Source of the DNA: Brevibacillus choshinensis
GTDB taxonomy: Bacteria; Bacillota; Bacilli; Brevibacillales; Brevibacillaceae
Length of the DNA stretch: 64,000 nt
Assembly: GCF_016811915.1 (NCBI RefSeq)
Contig: NZ_CP069127.1
Span: 2,641,001 to 2,705,000, forward strand
Reading direction: 5' to 3'
Below are positions 16,591 to 25,585 of the stretch, piece after piece (the stretch's first letter is position 1; each line of letters starts with the position of its first letter). Below the pieces are notes generated by a model. That model searched no databases. It was not told the origin of the DNA and saw only the letters and a list, made by a program, of their open reading frames with translations. The translations under genes and the position numbers were made by a program.

Positions 16591-17553
16591 TTGACAATAA
16601 AAAGGAATATTATATTGGGTAGTTTAAGTGCAATCTTTTGTGAAGTGTTATTTGGCTTTAGTTATCTTTTTACAAAAAGGATTACAGACTCAATATCCCC
16701 AATGACATTACTAAGTTGGCGATTTATTTTTGCCTTTCTTTTTTTGAATATATGTATGGTTGCTGGTATCATGAAAGTGGATTTTAAAAACAAATCAATT
16801 TCATCGCTATTTTTTGTGGCAATTTTTCCAGTTTTATATTTTATTGGAGAAACCATTGGTATTAATTTAACTTCTGCCTCTGAAAGCGGTGCAATAATCG
16901 CCTGTATTCCAATTGTTACACTATCGTTTTCTGCTCTTATATTGAAAAAAATCCCTACAAGATTGCAAGTAACAGGCGTCAGTATTACAGCAATAGGTAT
17001 TATAGTAATTGTATTAACAAAAGGAATGGAAGCAACATTTAGTCCAATCGGCTATATAATGCTGTTCCTTGCAGTAACTTCATACAGTCTATACTCTATT
17101 TTTTCTGAAAAAGCAGTTGAGTTTACTAGTACAGAGAAAACCTATGCAATGATTGCATTGGGAACAGTTGTTTTTACTCTCATAGCGCTTATCGAAAATT
17201 TAAATTCTGGAACATTAAAAGATTTTTTTGTTCTTCCATTTACAAACTTTGATTTTCTTATTGCAGTACTTTATTTAAGTATAAGTTGCTCTGTAGTTGC
17301 TTTTCTTCTCTATAATTTGGCCATTTCTTATATTGGTACAAATAAATCCGCCTCTTTTGTCGGCATTTCTACTATTGTTACAGTAATAGCAGGTATAGTT
17401 ATATTAAAAGAAAAATTTACCTTGGTTCAAATGCTTGGTGCAACATTAGTGATTAGTGGGGTTTACTTGGCAAATTTTATTTATGAAAGTAGTAAATCAG
17501 AAGGTGAGCATCATAATAAAGAAATAGTTTCGGACGACACATATCCATCATAA
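16591..17553 (+). CDS. EamA/DMT-family exporter
   Basis: The protein is 320 aa with ten predicted transmembrane helices arranged as two EamA repeats (about residues 8-145 and 160-300). Members export amino acids, metabolites or drugs. The start is TTG at 16591 with AAGGTAGG upstream, 15 nt after the deacylase stop, so the two genes form one operon. Codon use is strongly AT-rich. Substrate is unknown; the adjacent tRNA editing enzyme suggests an amino acid or amino acid analogue. Confidence 0.87.
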   Translation: MTIKRNIILGSLSAIFCEVLFGFSYLFTKRITDSISPMTLLSWRFIFAFLFLNICMVAGIMKVDFKNKSISSLFFVAIFPVLYFIGETIGINLTSASESGAIIACIPIVTLSFSALILKKIPTRLQVTGVSITAIGIIVIVLTKGMEATFSPIGYIMLFLAVTSYSLYSIFSEKAVEFTSTEKTYAMIALGTVVFTLIALIENLNSGTLKDFFVLPFTNFDFLIAVLYLSISCSVVAFLLYNLAISYIGTNKSASFVGISTIVTVIAGIVILKEKFTLVQMLGATLVISGVYLANFIYESSKSEGEHHNKEIVSDDTYPS

Positions 17554-17613
17554 TATAGCCTGTTTCTTAATCCATTCGATATGTTTCTTAATTGTAATGC
17601 CGTCAAGAATTCC

Positions 17614-17651
17614 AGAGGCTCACCTGATCAATGGGAGCCTCTTTGTTTTTC
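17614..17651 (+). terminator. Intrinsic terminator after the EamA exporter
   Basis: Arms AGAGGCTC (17614-17621) and GAGCCTCT (17635-17642), then TTGTTTTT. The rest of the gap to 17851 holds no recognisable gene. Confidence 0.85.
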
Positions 17652-17851
17652 CACGCTAAACTGCCCGTTAGTTTAGTGCTATCGCCAGTCTAATACTTTA
17701 TTTTTCAGTCTAATGGTTTTTTTTCTTTTAACAATAATCGAATCTTTATTCTGCCATTGGGGAGAAGCTAATAAAGTTTCAAAGAAAATTAAAACAAAAA
17801 ATTTGGGAGTAGAAATTGTACCAGACAAAGGGGAAAGACTCCTCAGGTAAA

Positions 17852-17878
17852 CAAAAAAGGCTTGGAAATCCAAGCCTT
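17852..17878 (-). terminator. Intrinsic terminator after the helicase-nuclease gene
   Basis: Nine-base arms AAGGCTTGG (17857-17865) and CCAAGCCTT (17870-17878) with a 4-nt loop, followed on the minus strand by a T-run. Confidence 0.88.
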
Positions 17879-17882
17879 TAAC

Positions 17883-20800
17883 TCACGGAAAAACGTTCAT
17901 GCGCTTCTTCATCGCTTCTTGAATCCGTTGCTCGATTCTCGCTACTTCATATTCAGGGCGTCTCCACCAGTTGCGACTCCAGATCCTTTCTATTGTCCAG
18001 CCCTTGTTTTCCAAAAAGCGTTGTCGGGTAACATCCCTTTCCCTTGCTGTTTTAGAGCTGTGATACATTGCTCCGTCGCATTCGATACCCATCAAATACG
18101 AATTTGGGTTATTTGGATCAACCACCCCTAAGTCGATCCGATACGAAGACTCACCGACTTGTGTAACTAATCGATATCCCTTCTCGGAAAGGGCGTTGTA
18201 AACCTCCTCTTCAAAAGTGCTATCGAACTTCAATTCTTTACTGTCTTGACTCATTTTATAATCGGAGTTAATTCGAGCTAACACCGACTTCGCCATCTGG
18301 AGATTGCCTTCTGAGATTGCATAGGCATATTCCAAAAATCGCTTAAAGTAATAGACGCCTCTATTTTCTTCATCTCCTGCCATTTCTGAAGGATAGAGGG
18401 AGGCGACGATACGCATTCCTTGCTTTGCCCGTGTAATTGCTACGTTTAGACGATTCTCACCATCATCGTGATTAATCAAACCAAATCGCCCCGAAGTATT
18501 TCCTTTCACATCTCTTGCATAAGTTACCGAGAAAATGATGATGTCGCGCTCGTCCCCTTGGATATTTTCGATGTTACGGACGATCAAAGTTTTCTCTAAA
18601 TCTCCCCCCATCACTTGGTTATAAACTACGCCAAACTCCGAATCTTCTTGTGCTCTCCGTGCAATCAGCCGCTCGATGAGATCCTGTTGGTGACCATTCA
18701 TTGCTACTACACCCAAGGAGAGGGTCCGATCACCATGAAGGTAATGGTCTCCTATCAGATCTACGACTTTCTTAGCTTCTGCCATATTTGAATTGTTAGC
18801 CCACTGCCCATTCTCCACATGAAACCATTGGATCGATGGAGGATCTTGGGTTGGGAGGACATTTGGGGCCACTTGGATATTCTTATAAAAAGCGTGGTTC
18901 GAGAAATTTATAAGCTCCTCGTATTTCGAACGGTAATGCCACTTTAACGGTTTTGGTTTGAAATTGAGCTTTGCTAAATCTAACAGGGACTCAGCTGTCT
19001 GGATGTCCTCGTAATAGTCTTCGTCGTCTTCATCCATTACGTACGTCTTCTTACCGATCATAGTTGGTTTTAATTGTTTTTCATCCCCAGCTACTATAAT
19101 GCGACGTCCACGAAACAAAGCTGGTATGCCGTACTCTGCTGGACATTGACTCGCCTCATCAAAGATGACGAGGTCAAACAGTTCTTTTTCTAAGGGAAAA
19201 ATGGTGCTCGCTATAGAAGGAGACACCAACCAGACGGGCACAACTTTGGCCAATATATCGGGGTATTCTTGGAGCAATTTCCGAATTGGCCATGTTTTGT
19301 TTTTCAATCCACAACGATAAGCGATATCACTCCTTACCTTTTCGGGAATTTCAGTAATTTCGTGCTTAAGTTTCATTCGAAGGTATAAAGCGGAGACTTC
19401 TTGTTTTCGTTTTAATAAAGCGGCGAATTGTTGACGCTGGATTTCGTACTCATCTTCAGACACATCTTTGACCTTTGGATTTCCTTCTTCTGCAACATGA
19501 ATCCAATAGTCAAGGTAAGCTTGTTCAACTAGCTCCCACCAAATTGATCCCTGTGATAGTTCTTTAATGGGGGGGATAGTTTGCATACACATTTTAAAGA
19601 TCTCTTGCTCCGTATTAGGGAGGGACGCTACTTCCCGATCCATTTGTTTCATCTCGTCCCAATCTGATAGCAAGGAATCATGTAATCCTTGCAGCCAGTC
19701 ACGTAAGGATTCTCCCTGTTTCCATCGGTGGTATTGATCTTGGAGATAATCTTCTGGGAAAAGGGGAGTTAAACTATGTATGTGCTGCTCAAACTGCTCA
19801 CGTGTTTCTCGCCACCTCCGAAAGTTGGAGAAGTGATCCAATAACTTGTCCCATTCGAGTTCATCATGTCCTCCTAACCGAGTGACAACATGTTGATTTT
19901 TCTTTACCCAACGATTCCAATACCACTTAGCTAGCCACTTCCTATCCATGGCACGACGTAAGAGTGAATGACCTTGATCAAATGCTTGTCCATTTCTCTC
20001 TAGATAACTTATGGGGAATCCTAAAGTTTCCCACTGGTGCCGTTCTAGTGCCTCCTGTTCTTCTTGAACTAAAAGTGCGCCAAAAACATCAAACCATTGA
20101 TTGCGCTTCGTGATATCCCAATCTGCAAGGCTTTTTCTCTTGGACCACGGATGCCCAGCATGGAGATAGCGACTGGCGTAGCGCCCGAGACGCTCTAATT
20201 TTTCTTTAAGTTTGTCTATATCATCTACCCTCATATCATACCCCTTCGAAGGCAGACGAAAGAGGGGGGCTTTGTTCCTATACTTTAAAGCCCGATCGTA
20301 CATCCGAAATAAGGATATACCATTGGATTGGTTTAGCCATAGCGTATCAGATATACCTTTTAAATATGTCGTCTTTACCGCAATTTGTTCGGAGTAATGA
20401 GTGTACTCCCGTTTAGCTCGTTCGAACTCTACGTTATGTGTACCTCCAACAAGTTTTGCAATTTTATCATAAAGCAAACTCCGATCTTCTTTTTCATCGT
20501 GGACCAACGCAACAAATTCCTCTAAACCAACCTCCTGCAACCGTTGTAGTACGACGGTCAAGGCGGCTTTCTTTTCCGCAACCAATAGTACTGGTTTACC
20601 GAGTCTGATGGTGTCAGCGATTAAATTGACTATCATCTGGGACTTACCTGACCCTGGTGGCCCATTTACGACGATCCCTCGTTCAAAGCGAGCTGACAAT
20701 ATCACTTCCTCTTGTGATGAATCGGAATCGAGGATAAATACATGCTCTTCTTCCTTACCTTCATCCACGTTGAGTATCGGTTTTTTGTCAGTTTCTCCGA

Positions 20801-21665
20801 GCTCTAATGTGAGTTCATTTAATAAAGCCGCCACTAAATCCGCTTTTTCTCCTTGCTCGACTTCTTTTATTAACGATTGATAGTCTTTTGAAATGCCCCT
20901 TTTCCCTTGACTAAATTGCCCGAGGATTGCATGTGGGACGATTTGAAGTGGAGTTTCAACTTGATCCCATGCAAACTTCTTCGTGGATTCTTTTGGGATG
21001 ACTCCGTCCTTTAACATCTTCAAATAGTCATCAAAAGGAACAAGTGACAGGTTTTGATGTGGTTGAGGAGAGTGAAGGGGAAGGCCCCAATCCCATAGCA
21101 TGGTTTGGTATGATACTAGGTCATAGGGATCTTTCAATGGAAGCGTTTGTTCCAATTGACTGTCGTTTATCTTGATTTCATTGGCTTGTTGGACGGCCAG
21201 AATTAAAGCTCGATTCCAACTTACTTCCCCGTCTTCTTCAAAGGAAAGAAACCAATCTCCGTCTTTCTTCTTTAGCTCAACCGGATAGAAAAGTAGTGGA
21301 CCATGAATAAAGGAGCCATCTTGCAATTTTCCTGAAAGAAAGGGGAACCCAACAAACATATCCCGCTCGCCTGTTTCCGTATGGCGAGTGGTCCATTCTT
21401 TATGAAGATCTTTACATTGATTCGTCCATTTCGTTTCATCCATTAGAGGACTCTTTGATAGAGTAATTTGTAGGTTGCTGGTATTTCGGTGAAGAATGAC
21501 GTGATCAAGAAGATCAAAATTGCTTATCCTTCCTTGAGGAATGGTTGTTAAATCAATATAAGACTTATCGCATTGGGTAAAACGAATGTTTTTATTGTTT
21601 CTTCGAAGATCATTTAATTTGTCATGGTATTTTTTGAGCTTGTCCACGAGTTGCATAGGGATCAC
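17883..21665 (-). CDS. Superfamily 1 helicase with C-terminal PD-(D/E)XK/MTES-type nuclease (candidate defence protein)
   Basis: This 1260-aa protein has three parts. The N-terminal third (about 1-300) resembles the DUF4011-type region of large COG1112 helicases (VGFPFLSGKLQDG...GPLLFYPVEL). The Upf1-like SF1 helicase follows, with Walker A GPPGSGKS at 335-342, DEASQ at 836-840, GDEKQLKP after it, and motif VI in NVAITRAKQGMRIV near 1075. The C-terminus (about 1160-1255) is a Vsr/MTES-like nuclease with D1178 in RIDLGVVD and E1195-C-D1197 in GIECDG. Such fusions occur mainly in defence islands. No methylase or partner gene is adjacent. The start ATG at 21665 has AGGTGAT just upstream. Confidence 0.82.
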   Translation of the reverse strand: MIPMQLVDKLKKYHDKLNDLRRNNKNIRFTQCDKSYIDLTTIPQGRISNFDLLDHVILHRNTSNLQITLSKSPLMDETKWTNQCKDLHKEWTTRHTETGERDMFVGFPFLSGKLQDGSFIHGPLLFYPVELKKKDGDWFLSFEEDGEVSWNRALILAVQQANEIKINDSQLEQTLPLKDPYDLVSYQTMLWDWGLPLHSPQPHQNLSLVPFDDYLKMLKDGVIPKESTKKFAWDQVETPLQIVPHAILGQFSQGKRGISKDYQSLIKEVEQGEKADLVAALLNELTLELGETDKKPILNVDEGKEEEHVFILDSDSSQEEVILSARFERGIVVNGPPGSGKSQMIVNLIADTIRLGKPVLLVAEKKAALTVVLQRLQEVGLEEFVALVHDEKEDRSLLYDKIAKLVGGTHNVEFERAKREYTHYSEQIAVKTTYLKGISDTLWLNQSNGISLFRMYDRALKYRNKAPLFRLPSKGYDMRVDDIDKLKEKLERLGRYASRYLHAGHPWSKRKSLADWDITKRNQWFDVFGALLVQEEQEALERHQWETLGFPISYLERNGQAFDQGHSLLRRAMDRKWLAKWYWNRWVKKNQHVVTRLGGHDELEWDKLLDHFSNFRRWRETREQFEQHIHSLTPLFPEDYLQDQYHRWKQGESLRDWLQGLHDSLLSDWDEMKQMDREVASLPNTEQEIFKMCMQTIPPIKELSQGSIWWELVEQAYLDYWIHVAEEGNPKVKDVSEDEYEIQRQQFAALLKRKQEVSALYLRMKLKHEITEIPEKVRSDIAYRCGLKNKTWPIRKLLQEYPDILAKVVPVWLVSPSIASTIFPLEKELFDLVIFDEASQCPAEYGIPALFRGRRIIVAGDEKQLKPTMIGKKTYVMDEDDEDYYEDIQTAESLLDLAKLNFKPKPLKWHYRSKYEELINFSNHAFYKNIQVAPNVLPTQDPPSIQWFHVENGQWANNSNMAEAKKVVDLIGDHYLHGDRTLSLGVVAMNGHQQDLIERLIARRAQEDSEFGVVYNQVMGGDLEKTLIVRNIENIQGDERDIIIFSVTYARDVKGNTSGRFGLINHDDGENRLNVAITRAKQGMRIVASLYPSEMAGDEENRGVYYFKRFLEYAYAISEGNLQMAKSVLARINSDYKMSQDSKELKFDSTFEEEVYNALSEKGYRLVTQVGESSYRIDLGVVDPNNPNSYLMGIECDGAMYHSSKTARERDVTRQRFLENKGWTIERIWSRNWWRRPEYEVARIEQRIQEAMKKRMNVFP

Positions 21666-22544
21666 CTGTCATCTACGTAGTTGTGTTTGTTTTTAGTATT
21701 TCTTAAGAGTGGGTAGCATAGACCTTTAGACCTATAAGTTGAAAACTAAATATGTTTTATTGATTAACCTAGTTCTTGTTTATCGGTAGCTTAATAAGGG
21801 GATTCAACACGATCAGTGGACATCCCATCGAATACTTTTACCTACAACTATGACGTATTCACATTTTTGTTTTTCAGGCATTGTTCTGTTCCGATCAACT
21901 CCCAAGCCGAGAGGGGAAAAACATGCCTAAAAACTCGAGATACGGATCCTATGAACGAAATCATAAAAAATTGAGGATGCACCCTCTTCTATGTTCAGTA
22001 CTATTTTGTGAGTTAGTTCTAACGGGAAGCAAGTGATCTTTCTAGCGATTAATGTTGCTGAACCTGACCTTTTGCTACATCTCCTCAGATTTAAGAGCGG
22101 GTTAAATACATCAAACAGCGTCTGTGATTACCCCAGATTCGCATACACAAAACAGCGTCTGTGATTACCCCAGATTCGCATACACAAAACCTCGAAGCGG
22201 TGAAGTTATCGACAACATTTAGTCCAGCGGCATGGTGGTCAAGCTAAATGATGGCGTTTAGAACTTAACATGCTAATTATAGCTATCATTGAGTATTAGA
22301 AAAGCTCATACCTCATTCCTCATACCAACTTTACGATTCATCATGATCCTACGGGTCGTCTTCAGCTTAATAGTGTATTGGTTTGGAATGCTTGTAGGAT
22401 GACTTGATTCAGGGTGGAAAATGCCAGACTTTATCGATATAATGTTATTATTCTGAAAATATCGCATTTCGACAACGGCGTCGATCTGCCTTGTTTTTTT
22501 AATGAATGTGCACGTCCATTCTCTGAGAAACTGGAGGTGGAGTT
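21666..22544. other. Gene-poor 0.9-kb gap
   Basis: No recognisable gene, RNA or promoter consensus was found. It holds a 37-bp tandem duplication at 22113-22186. It also holds a 37-codon open frame at 21923-22036 (plus strand) with a good ribosome site (GAGAGGGG) but no recognisable product. The composition is AT-rich and looks like decayed sequence at the right edge of the accessory region. Confidence 0.5.
22113..22190. repeat. 37-bp tandem duplication, two copies
   Basis: Copy 1 is 22113-22149 and copy 2 is 22150-22186. They are identical, and the first four bases of a third copy (AAAC) follow. Each unit starts AAACAGCGTCTG. With two directly abutting copies and no spacer this is not a CRISPR array. 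Confidence 0.9.
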
Positions 22545-22916
22545 TTGCGTCAACCCTATCGAATCATTGTCATTGATGACGATCCGATCACTCGCATGGA
22601 CTTGATCGAGATGCTGCAGGAGGTCGGATATCATATCGTGGCTGAAGGTAAAAATGGAGAAGAAGCAGTCCGCTTGACGCAAACGTGGCACCCCGATCTC
22701 CTCATCATGGACGTGAAGATGCCGGTCATGGACGGGTTGACAGCGACTGGAATCATTCGCAGCTGCTCAGATACCGCGATCCTGCTCTTGACGGCTTACA
22801 GCCAAAAGGACATGGTGGTGCAGGCGATGGCCAAGGGTGTAAGCGCTTATCTGATCAAACCGGTCATGGAAGAGGAGTTTTTGCCCGCCGTGGAACAAGT
22901 CCTGACGAACCGTTAA
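22545..22916 (+). CDS. Stand-alone response-regulator receiver, EutV-like but without ANTAR domain
   Basis: The 123-aa protein is a single receiver domain. It has the acidic pair DDD near residue 12, the phosphoacceptor D56 in LLIMDVKMP, a Thr in LLLTAYS and the invariant Lys in YLIKP. The start is TTG at 22545 behind GGAGGTGG. Its position before eutBC and its sequence resemble EutV/AmiR-type regulators, which add an RNA-binding ANTAR domain of about 60 residues. Here the protein stops right after the receiver, and no ANTAR sequence appears in the following frames. No sensor kinase is adjacent. It may be a truncated regulator or a Spo0F/CheY-like phosphate relay protein. Confidence 0.8.
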   Translation: MRQPYRIIVIDDDPITRMDLIEMLQEVGYHIVAEGKNGEEAVRLTQTWHPDLLIMDVKMPVMDGLTATGIIRSCSDTAILLLTAYSQKDMVVQAMAKGVSAYLIKPVMEEEFLPAVEQVLTNR

Positions 22917-22948
22917 AGCAGCAGAGAAAAGTGAACAAAAAAAGCAAC

Positions 22949-23007
22949 GGCGCTTTGGAAGCATACGGTCACAACCGTGTGTTCGTTCAAGGCGTCTTTT
23001 TGTTTTT
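22949..23007 (+). terminator. Terminator or attenuator between the receiver gene and eutB
   Basis: Arms at 22949-22957 and 22988-22996 pair over 9 bp (two G-U) and are followed by CTTTTTGTTTTT. The loop contains its own hairpin, ACGGT (22965-22969) and ACCGT (22974-22978). Placed in the eutB leader, it could attenuate eutBC. ANTAR proteins act by antitermination at such sites, but the canonical paired hexaloops were not recognised. Confidence 0.65.
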
Positions 23008-23042
23008 CTATGACCCGATCCAACAGAAAGAGAGTGATACCC

Positions 23043-24404
23043 ATGAAATTGGCATGTGTCATCCGCAAACAACACTATTCGTTTGGTTCTGTGCGTGAAG
23101 TGCTGGCAAAGGCGAGTGAAGAAAAATCCGGTGATCAAATGAGCAAAATCGCGGCACAATCAGCCCTGGAGCGGATGGCTGCGAAAGTCGTGCTCAGTGA
23201 GATGACACTGGCGGATTTGTATGAAAACCCTGTGATCCCGTATGAGAAGGATGAAGTCACCCGGATCATTTACGATGACCTGAACCTTTCGATTTACGAA
23301 GAAATCAAAAATTGGACGGTCGGTGAACTGCGGGAGTACATTTTGTCCTTTTCGTCCGGAATGTCTGAGCTGACTCGTATCAGCCGTGGTTTGACCAGTG
23401 AAATGATAGCTGCGACGGCCAAGCTGATGTCGAGCATCGACCTCGTGATGGCCTCGCAAAAGATGCGTCATCAAGCGTATTGCAATACATTGATCGGTGA
23501 GCCTGGCCGACTCGCGTTTCGCTGTCAGCCCAATCATCCGATCGATGATCCGGAAGGGATTCTCGCCTCTATCAAGGAAGGGCTCTCCTACGGGTCGGGG
23601 GACGCGGTCATCGGGATCAACCCAAACAACGATTCAGTCGAAAGCGTCACGAAGCTGCTCAAGATGAGCCATGAATTCATGCAAAAGTGGGAGATTCCGA
23701 CGCAAAACTGCGTGCTCGCACATATCACGACACAGATGCAGGCATTGCGCGGTGGCGCCCCGATTTCCCTGATGTTTCAGAGCCTGGCCGGCTCACAGCG
23801 CGCCAACGAGGCATTCGGTGTCTCCAAAGACCTGTTGGACGAGGCGATGGAGCTGATGCTGCGCAAAGGGACGGCAGCAGGGCCAAATGTGATGTACTTT
23901 GAGACGGGTCAAGGCTCAGAGGTATCGCTGGATTCACATGAAGGTGTCGACATGCAGACCTTGGAGGCGAGAACGTACGGTTTCTGTCGTCACTGGAAGC
24001 CTTTCATGGTCAATAACGTCTCAGGGTTCATCGGACCGGAGACGCTTTACGACGGCAGGCAAATGATCCGAGCCGATCTGGAAGATTTGTTCATGGGAAA
24101 GCTGCACGGATTGCCCATGGGAATCGCACCGACCTATACCAATCACATGAATGCCGATCAGAATGACCAGGAGATCGCTGGAATGCTGACGACGCTGGCT
24201 GGCGCCAACTTTTACATGGGGGTACCCGGCGGAGACGATGTCATGCTCAGCTACCAGGATACGAGCTACCACGACGATGCTAGCTATCGGGAGCTACTCG
24301 GCCTGAGACCGCTGCGCGAGTTTGAAAAATGGCTGGAGAAGATGGGGATCATGGAAAATGGTCGACTGACAGAGCGGGCAGGGGACTTGTCCATTTTTGA
24401 CTAG
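23043..24404 (+). CDS. eutB: Ethanolamine ammonia-lyase large subunit
   Basis: With EutC and adenosylcobalamin this subunit converts ethanolamine to acetaldehyde and ammonia. The start ATG 23043 (MKLACVIRKQHYSFGSVREVLAKA, AAAGAGAG upstream) gives 453 aa, the usual family length. A frame open further upstream to 22977 would run back into the terminator. Family blocks include LTSEMIAATAKLMSSIDL, YCNTLIGEPGRLAFRCQPNHP and the C-terminal GVPGGDDVMLSYQDTS. There are no shell genes, eutA reactivase, aldehyde dehydrogenase or permease next to it. The likely role is nitrogen acquisition rather than a microcompartment pathway. Confidence 0.96.
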   Translation: MKLACVIRKQHYSFGSVREVLAKASEEKSGDQMSKIAAQSALERMAAKVVLSEMTLADLYENPVIPYEKDEVTRIIYDDLNLSIYEEIKNWTVGELREYILSFSSGMSELTRISRGLTSEMIAATAKLMSSIDLVMASQKMRHQAYCNTLIGEPGRLAFRCQPNHPIDDPEGILASIKEGLSYGSGDAVIGINPNNDSVESVTKLLKMSHEFMQKWEIPTQNCVLAHITTQMQALRGGAPISLMFQSLAGSQRANEAFGVSKDLLDEAMELMLRKGTAAGPNVMYFETGQGSEVSLDSHEGVDMQTLEARTYGFCRHWKPFMVNNVSGFIGPETLYDGRQMIRADLEDLFMGKLHGLPMGIAPTYTNHMNADQNDQEIAGMLTTLAGANFYMGVPGGDDVMLSYQDTSYHDDASYRELLGLRPLREFEKWLEKMGIMENGRLTERAGDLSIFD

Positions 24405-24424
24405 ACAGTGAGGAGGGGAAATGA

Positions 24425-25252
24425 ATGAAACCAATCGATGTGGATGATCTGGTACAGCGTGTCTGGGAAGAAATGATGCGGAAGAGGCAGGAGGCCATTC
24501 CATTTCCAGAGCAGAAGCAACGGGGCGTCGAGCGTCCAAAGAACCCGGAAGCGTTGGAGCGAGCGATGAATCGGACGCCTGCTCGAATCGGCATCGGCAG
24601 GGCAGGGACTCGGATGAAGACCGGAAGCTACCTGCAATTTCGCATTGATCAGGCGGCGGCTCAGGACGCGGTCATGAAATCGATCAGTCCCGACTGGCTC
24701 GAACAGCTTCAGCTGCCGGCCCTCTGCACGAGAGCGAAAGACATGCAGGAATATTTGATGAATCTCGATTCCGGCCGGATGCTCTCGAATGAATCCGCCG
24801 CTTGGCTGCAGCGCCATGGAGAGATGGGAAAAGACGTGCAGATCATCATATCGGACGGCCTCAGCACGTCCGCATGCGAAGCCACCATACCTGACTTGCT
24901 GCCAGCACTGATGCAAGGGCTGACATTGAAAAAGATCAGCGTCGCAAAACCGATCTTCATCCACAGAGGGCGAGTATGGGTGCAGGATCATGTCGCTTCC
25001 ATCGTGAAATGCAAGGTGGTTATTTCGTTGATTGGGGAGCGGCCCGGACTCGCTACAGCGGAAAGCCTAAGCGCCTACATGATCTATCAGCCCAATGAAC
25101 AAACGGTGGAGTCGGATCGCACGGTCATTTCCAACATCCATCGTGGAGGGACACCACCGATCGAAGCGGGCGCCTATTTGGCGGAGATTCTGGAGGAGAT
25201 TTTACGCTATCGAGCGAGTGGGGTAAAATACGCCCAAATGCGTTTGAAATAA
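24425..25252 (+). CDS. eutC: Ethanolamine ammonia-lyase small subunit
   Basis: This subunit completes the cobalamin-binding site of EutB. The 275-aa protein has the family blocks ARIGIGRAGTRMKTGSYLQFRIDQAAAQDAV, VQIIISDGLSTSACEA and VVISLIGERPGLATAESLSAYMIYQP. GAGGAGGGG lies before the ATG. The gene starts 20 nt after eutB, so the two are cotranscribed. The N-terminal 40 residues are the variable linker normal for EutC. Confidence 0.95.
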   Translation: MKPIDVDDLVQRVWEEMMRKRQEAIPFPEQKQRGVERPKNPEALERAMNRTPARIGIGRAGTRMKTGSYLQFRIDQAAAQDAVMKSISPDWLEQLQLPALCTRAKDMQEYLMNLDSGRMLSNESAAWLQRHGEMGKDVQIIISDGLSTSACEATIPDLLPALMQGLTLKKISVAKPIFIHRGRVWVQDHVASIVKCKVVISLIGERPGLATAESLSAYMIYQPNEQTVESDRTVISNIHRGGTPPIEAGAYLAEILEEILRYRASGVKYAQMRLK

Positions 25253-25335
25253 CAGGTAGATTCCTACTGGCATCTCGGTCGTTCATGCTCTAGAATACAT
25301 ATGAGTAGATCATTATTGATGAGGAGTTGCTACGC

Positions 25336-25545
25336 ATGACGGAGCCTAATCAAAACGAAAAAGACACGTCCGAACAAAAGCCAGGTAAAATCAGCCTGCA
25401 AGAAGCAATGAAACGCAGACTCGCGGAGAAAAAGGCACAGCAAGCTATGGCCAACAATCCGATCAATCAAAAAGCAAAAAACGATGTCGTGAAGAGCCAG
25501 AATACGAAGAAAATCAACAATCAACGTCGCCGCATGGGCGTATAA
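25336..25545 (+). CDS. Small basic protein, function unknown
   Basis: This 69-aa protein is rich in Lys, Gln and Asn, with no Cys and no membrane segment. It starts at ATG 25336 with GAGGAG at 25321-25326; a TTG 9 nt earlier is too close to that site. A helical block (SLQEAMKRRLAEKKAQQAM) is followed by a basic tail ending QRRRMGV, consistent with nucleic-acid binding. It is separate from the eut genes and is followed by a long hairpin. No family was recognised. Confidence 0.6.
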   Translation: MTEPNQNEKDTSEQKPGKISLQEAMKRRLAEKKAQQAMANNPINQKAKNDVVKSQNTKKINNQRRRMGV

Positions 25546-25585
25546 CGCGTCTTTTTGAACGATATTGGATGAATGCCAAGCGAGA

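Noticed and set aside
21923-22036. 37-codon ORF with a good ribosome site
   Set aside because: Product unrecognised and the region looks decayed; noted in the gap entry but not called as a gene.
22113-22190. Possible CRISPR array
   Set aside because: Only two copies, directly abutting with no spacer and no cas genes.
22545-23042. Canonical ANTAR target (paired hexaloop hairpins) or cobalamin riboswitch before eutB
   Set aside because: The visible hairpin has a 4-nt loop and no B12-box was found; only a terminator is supported.
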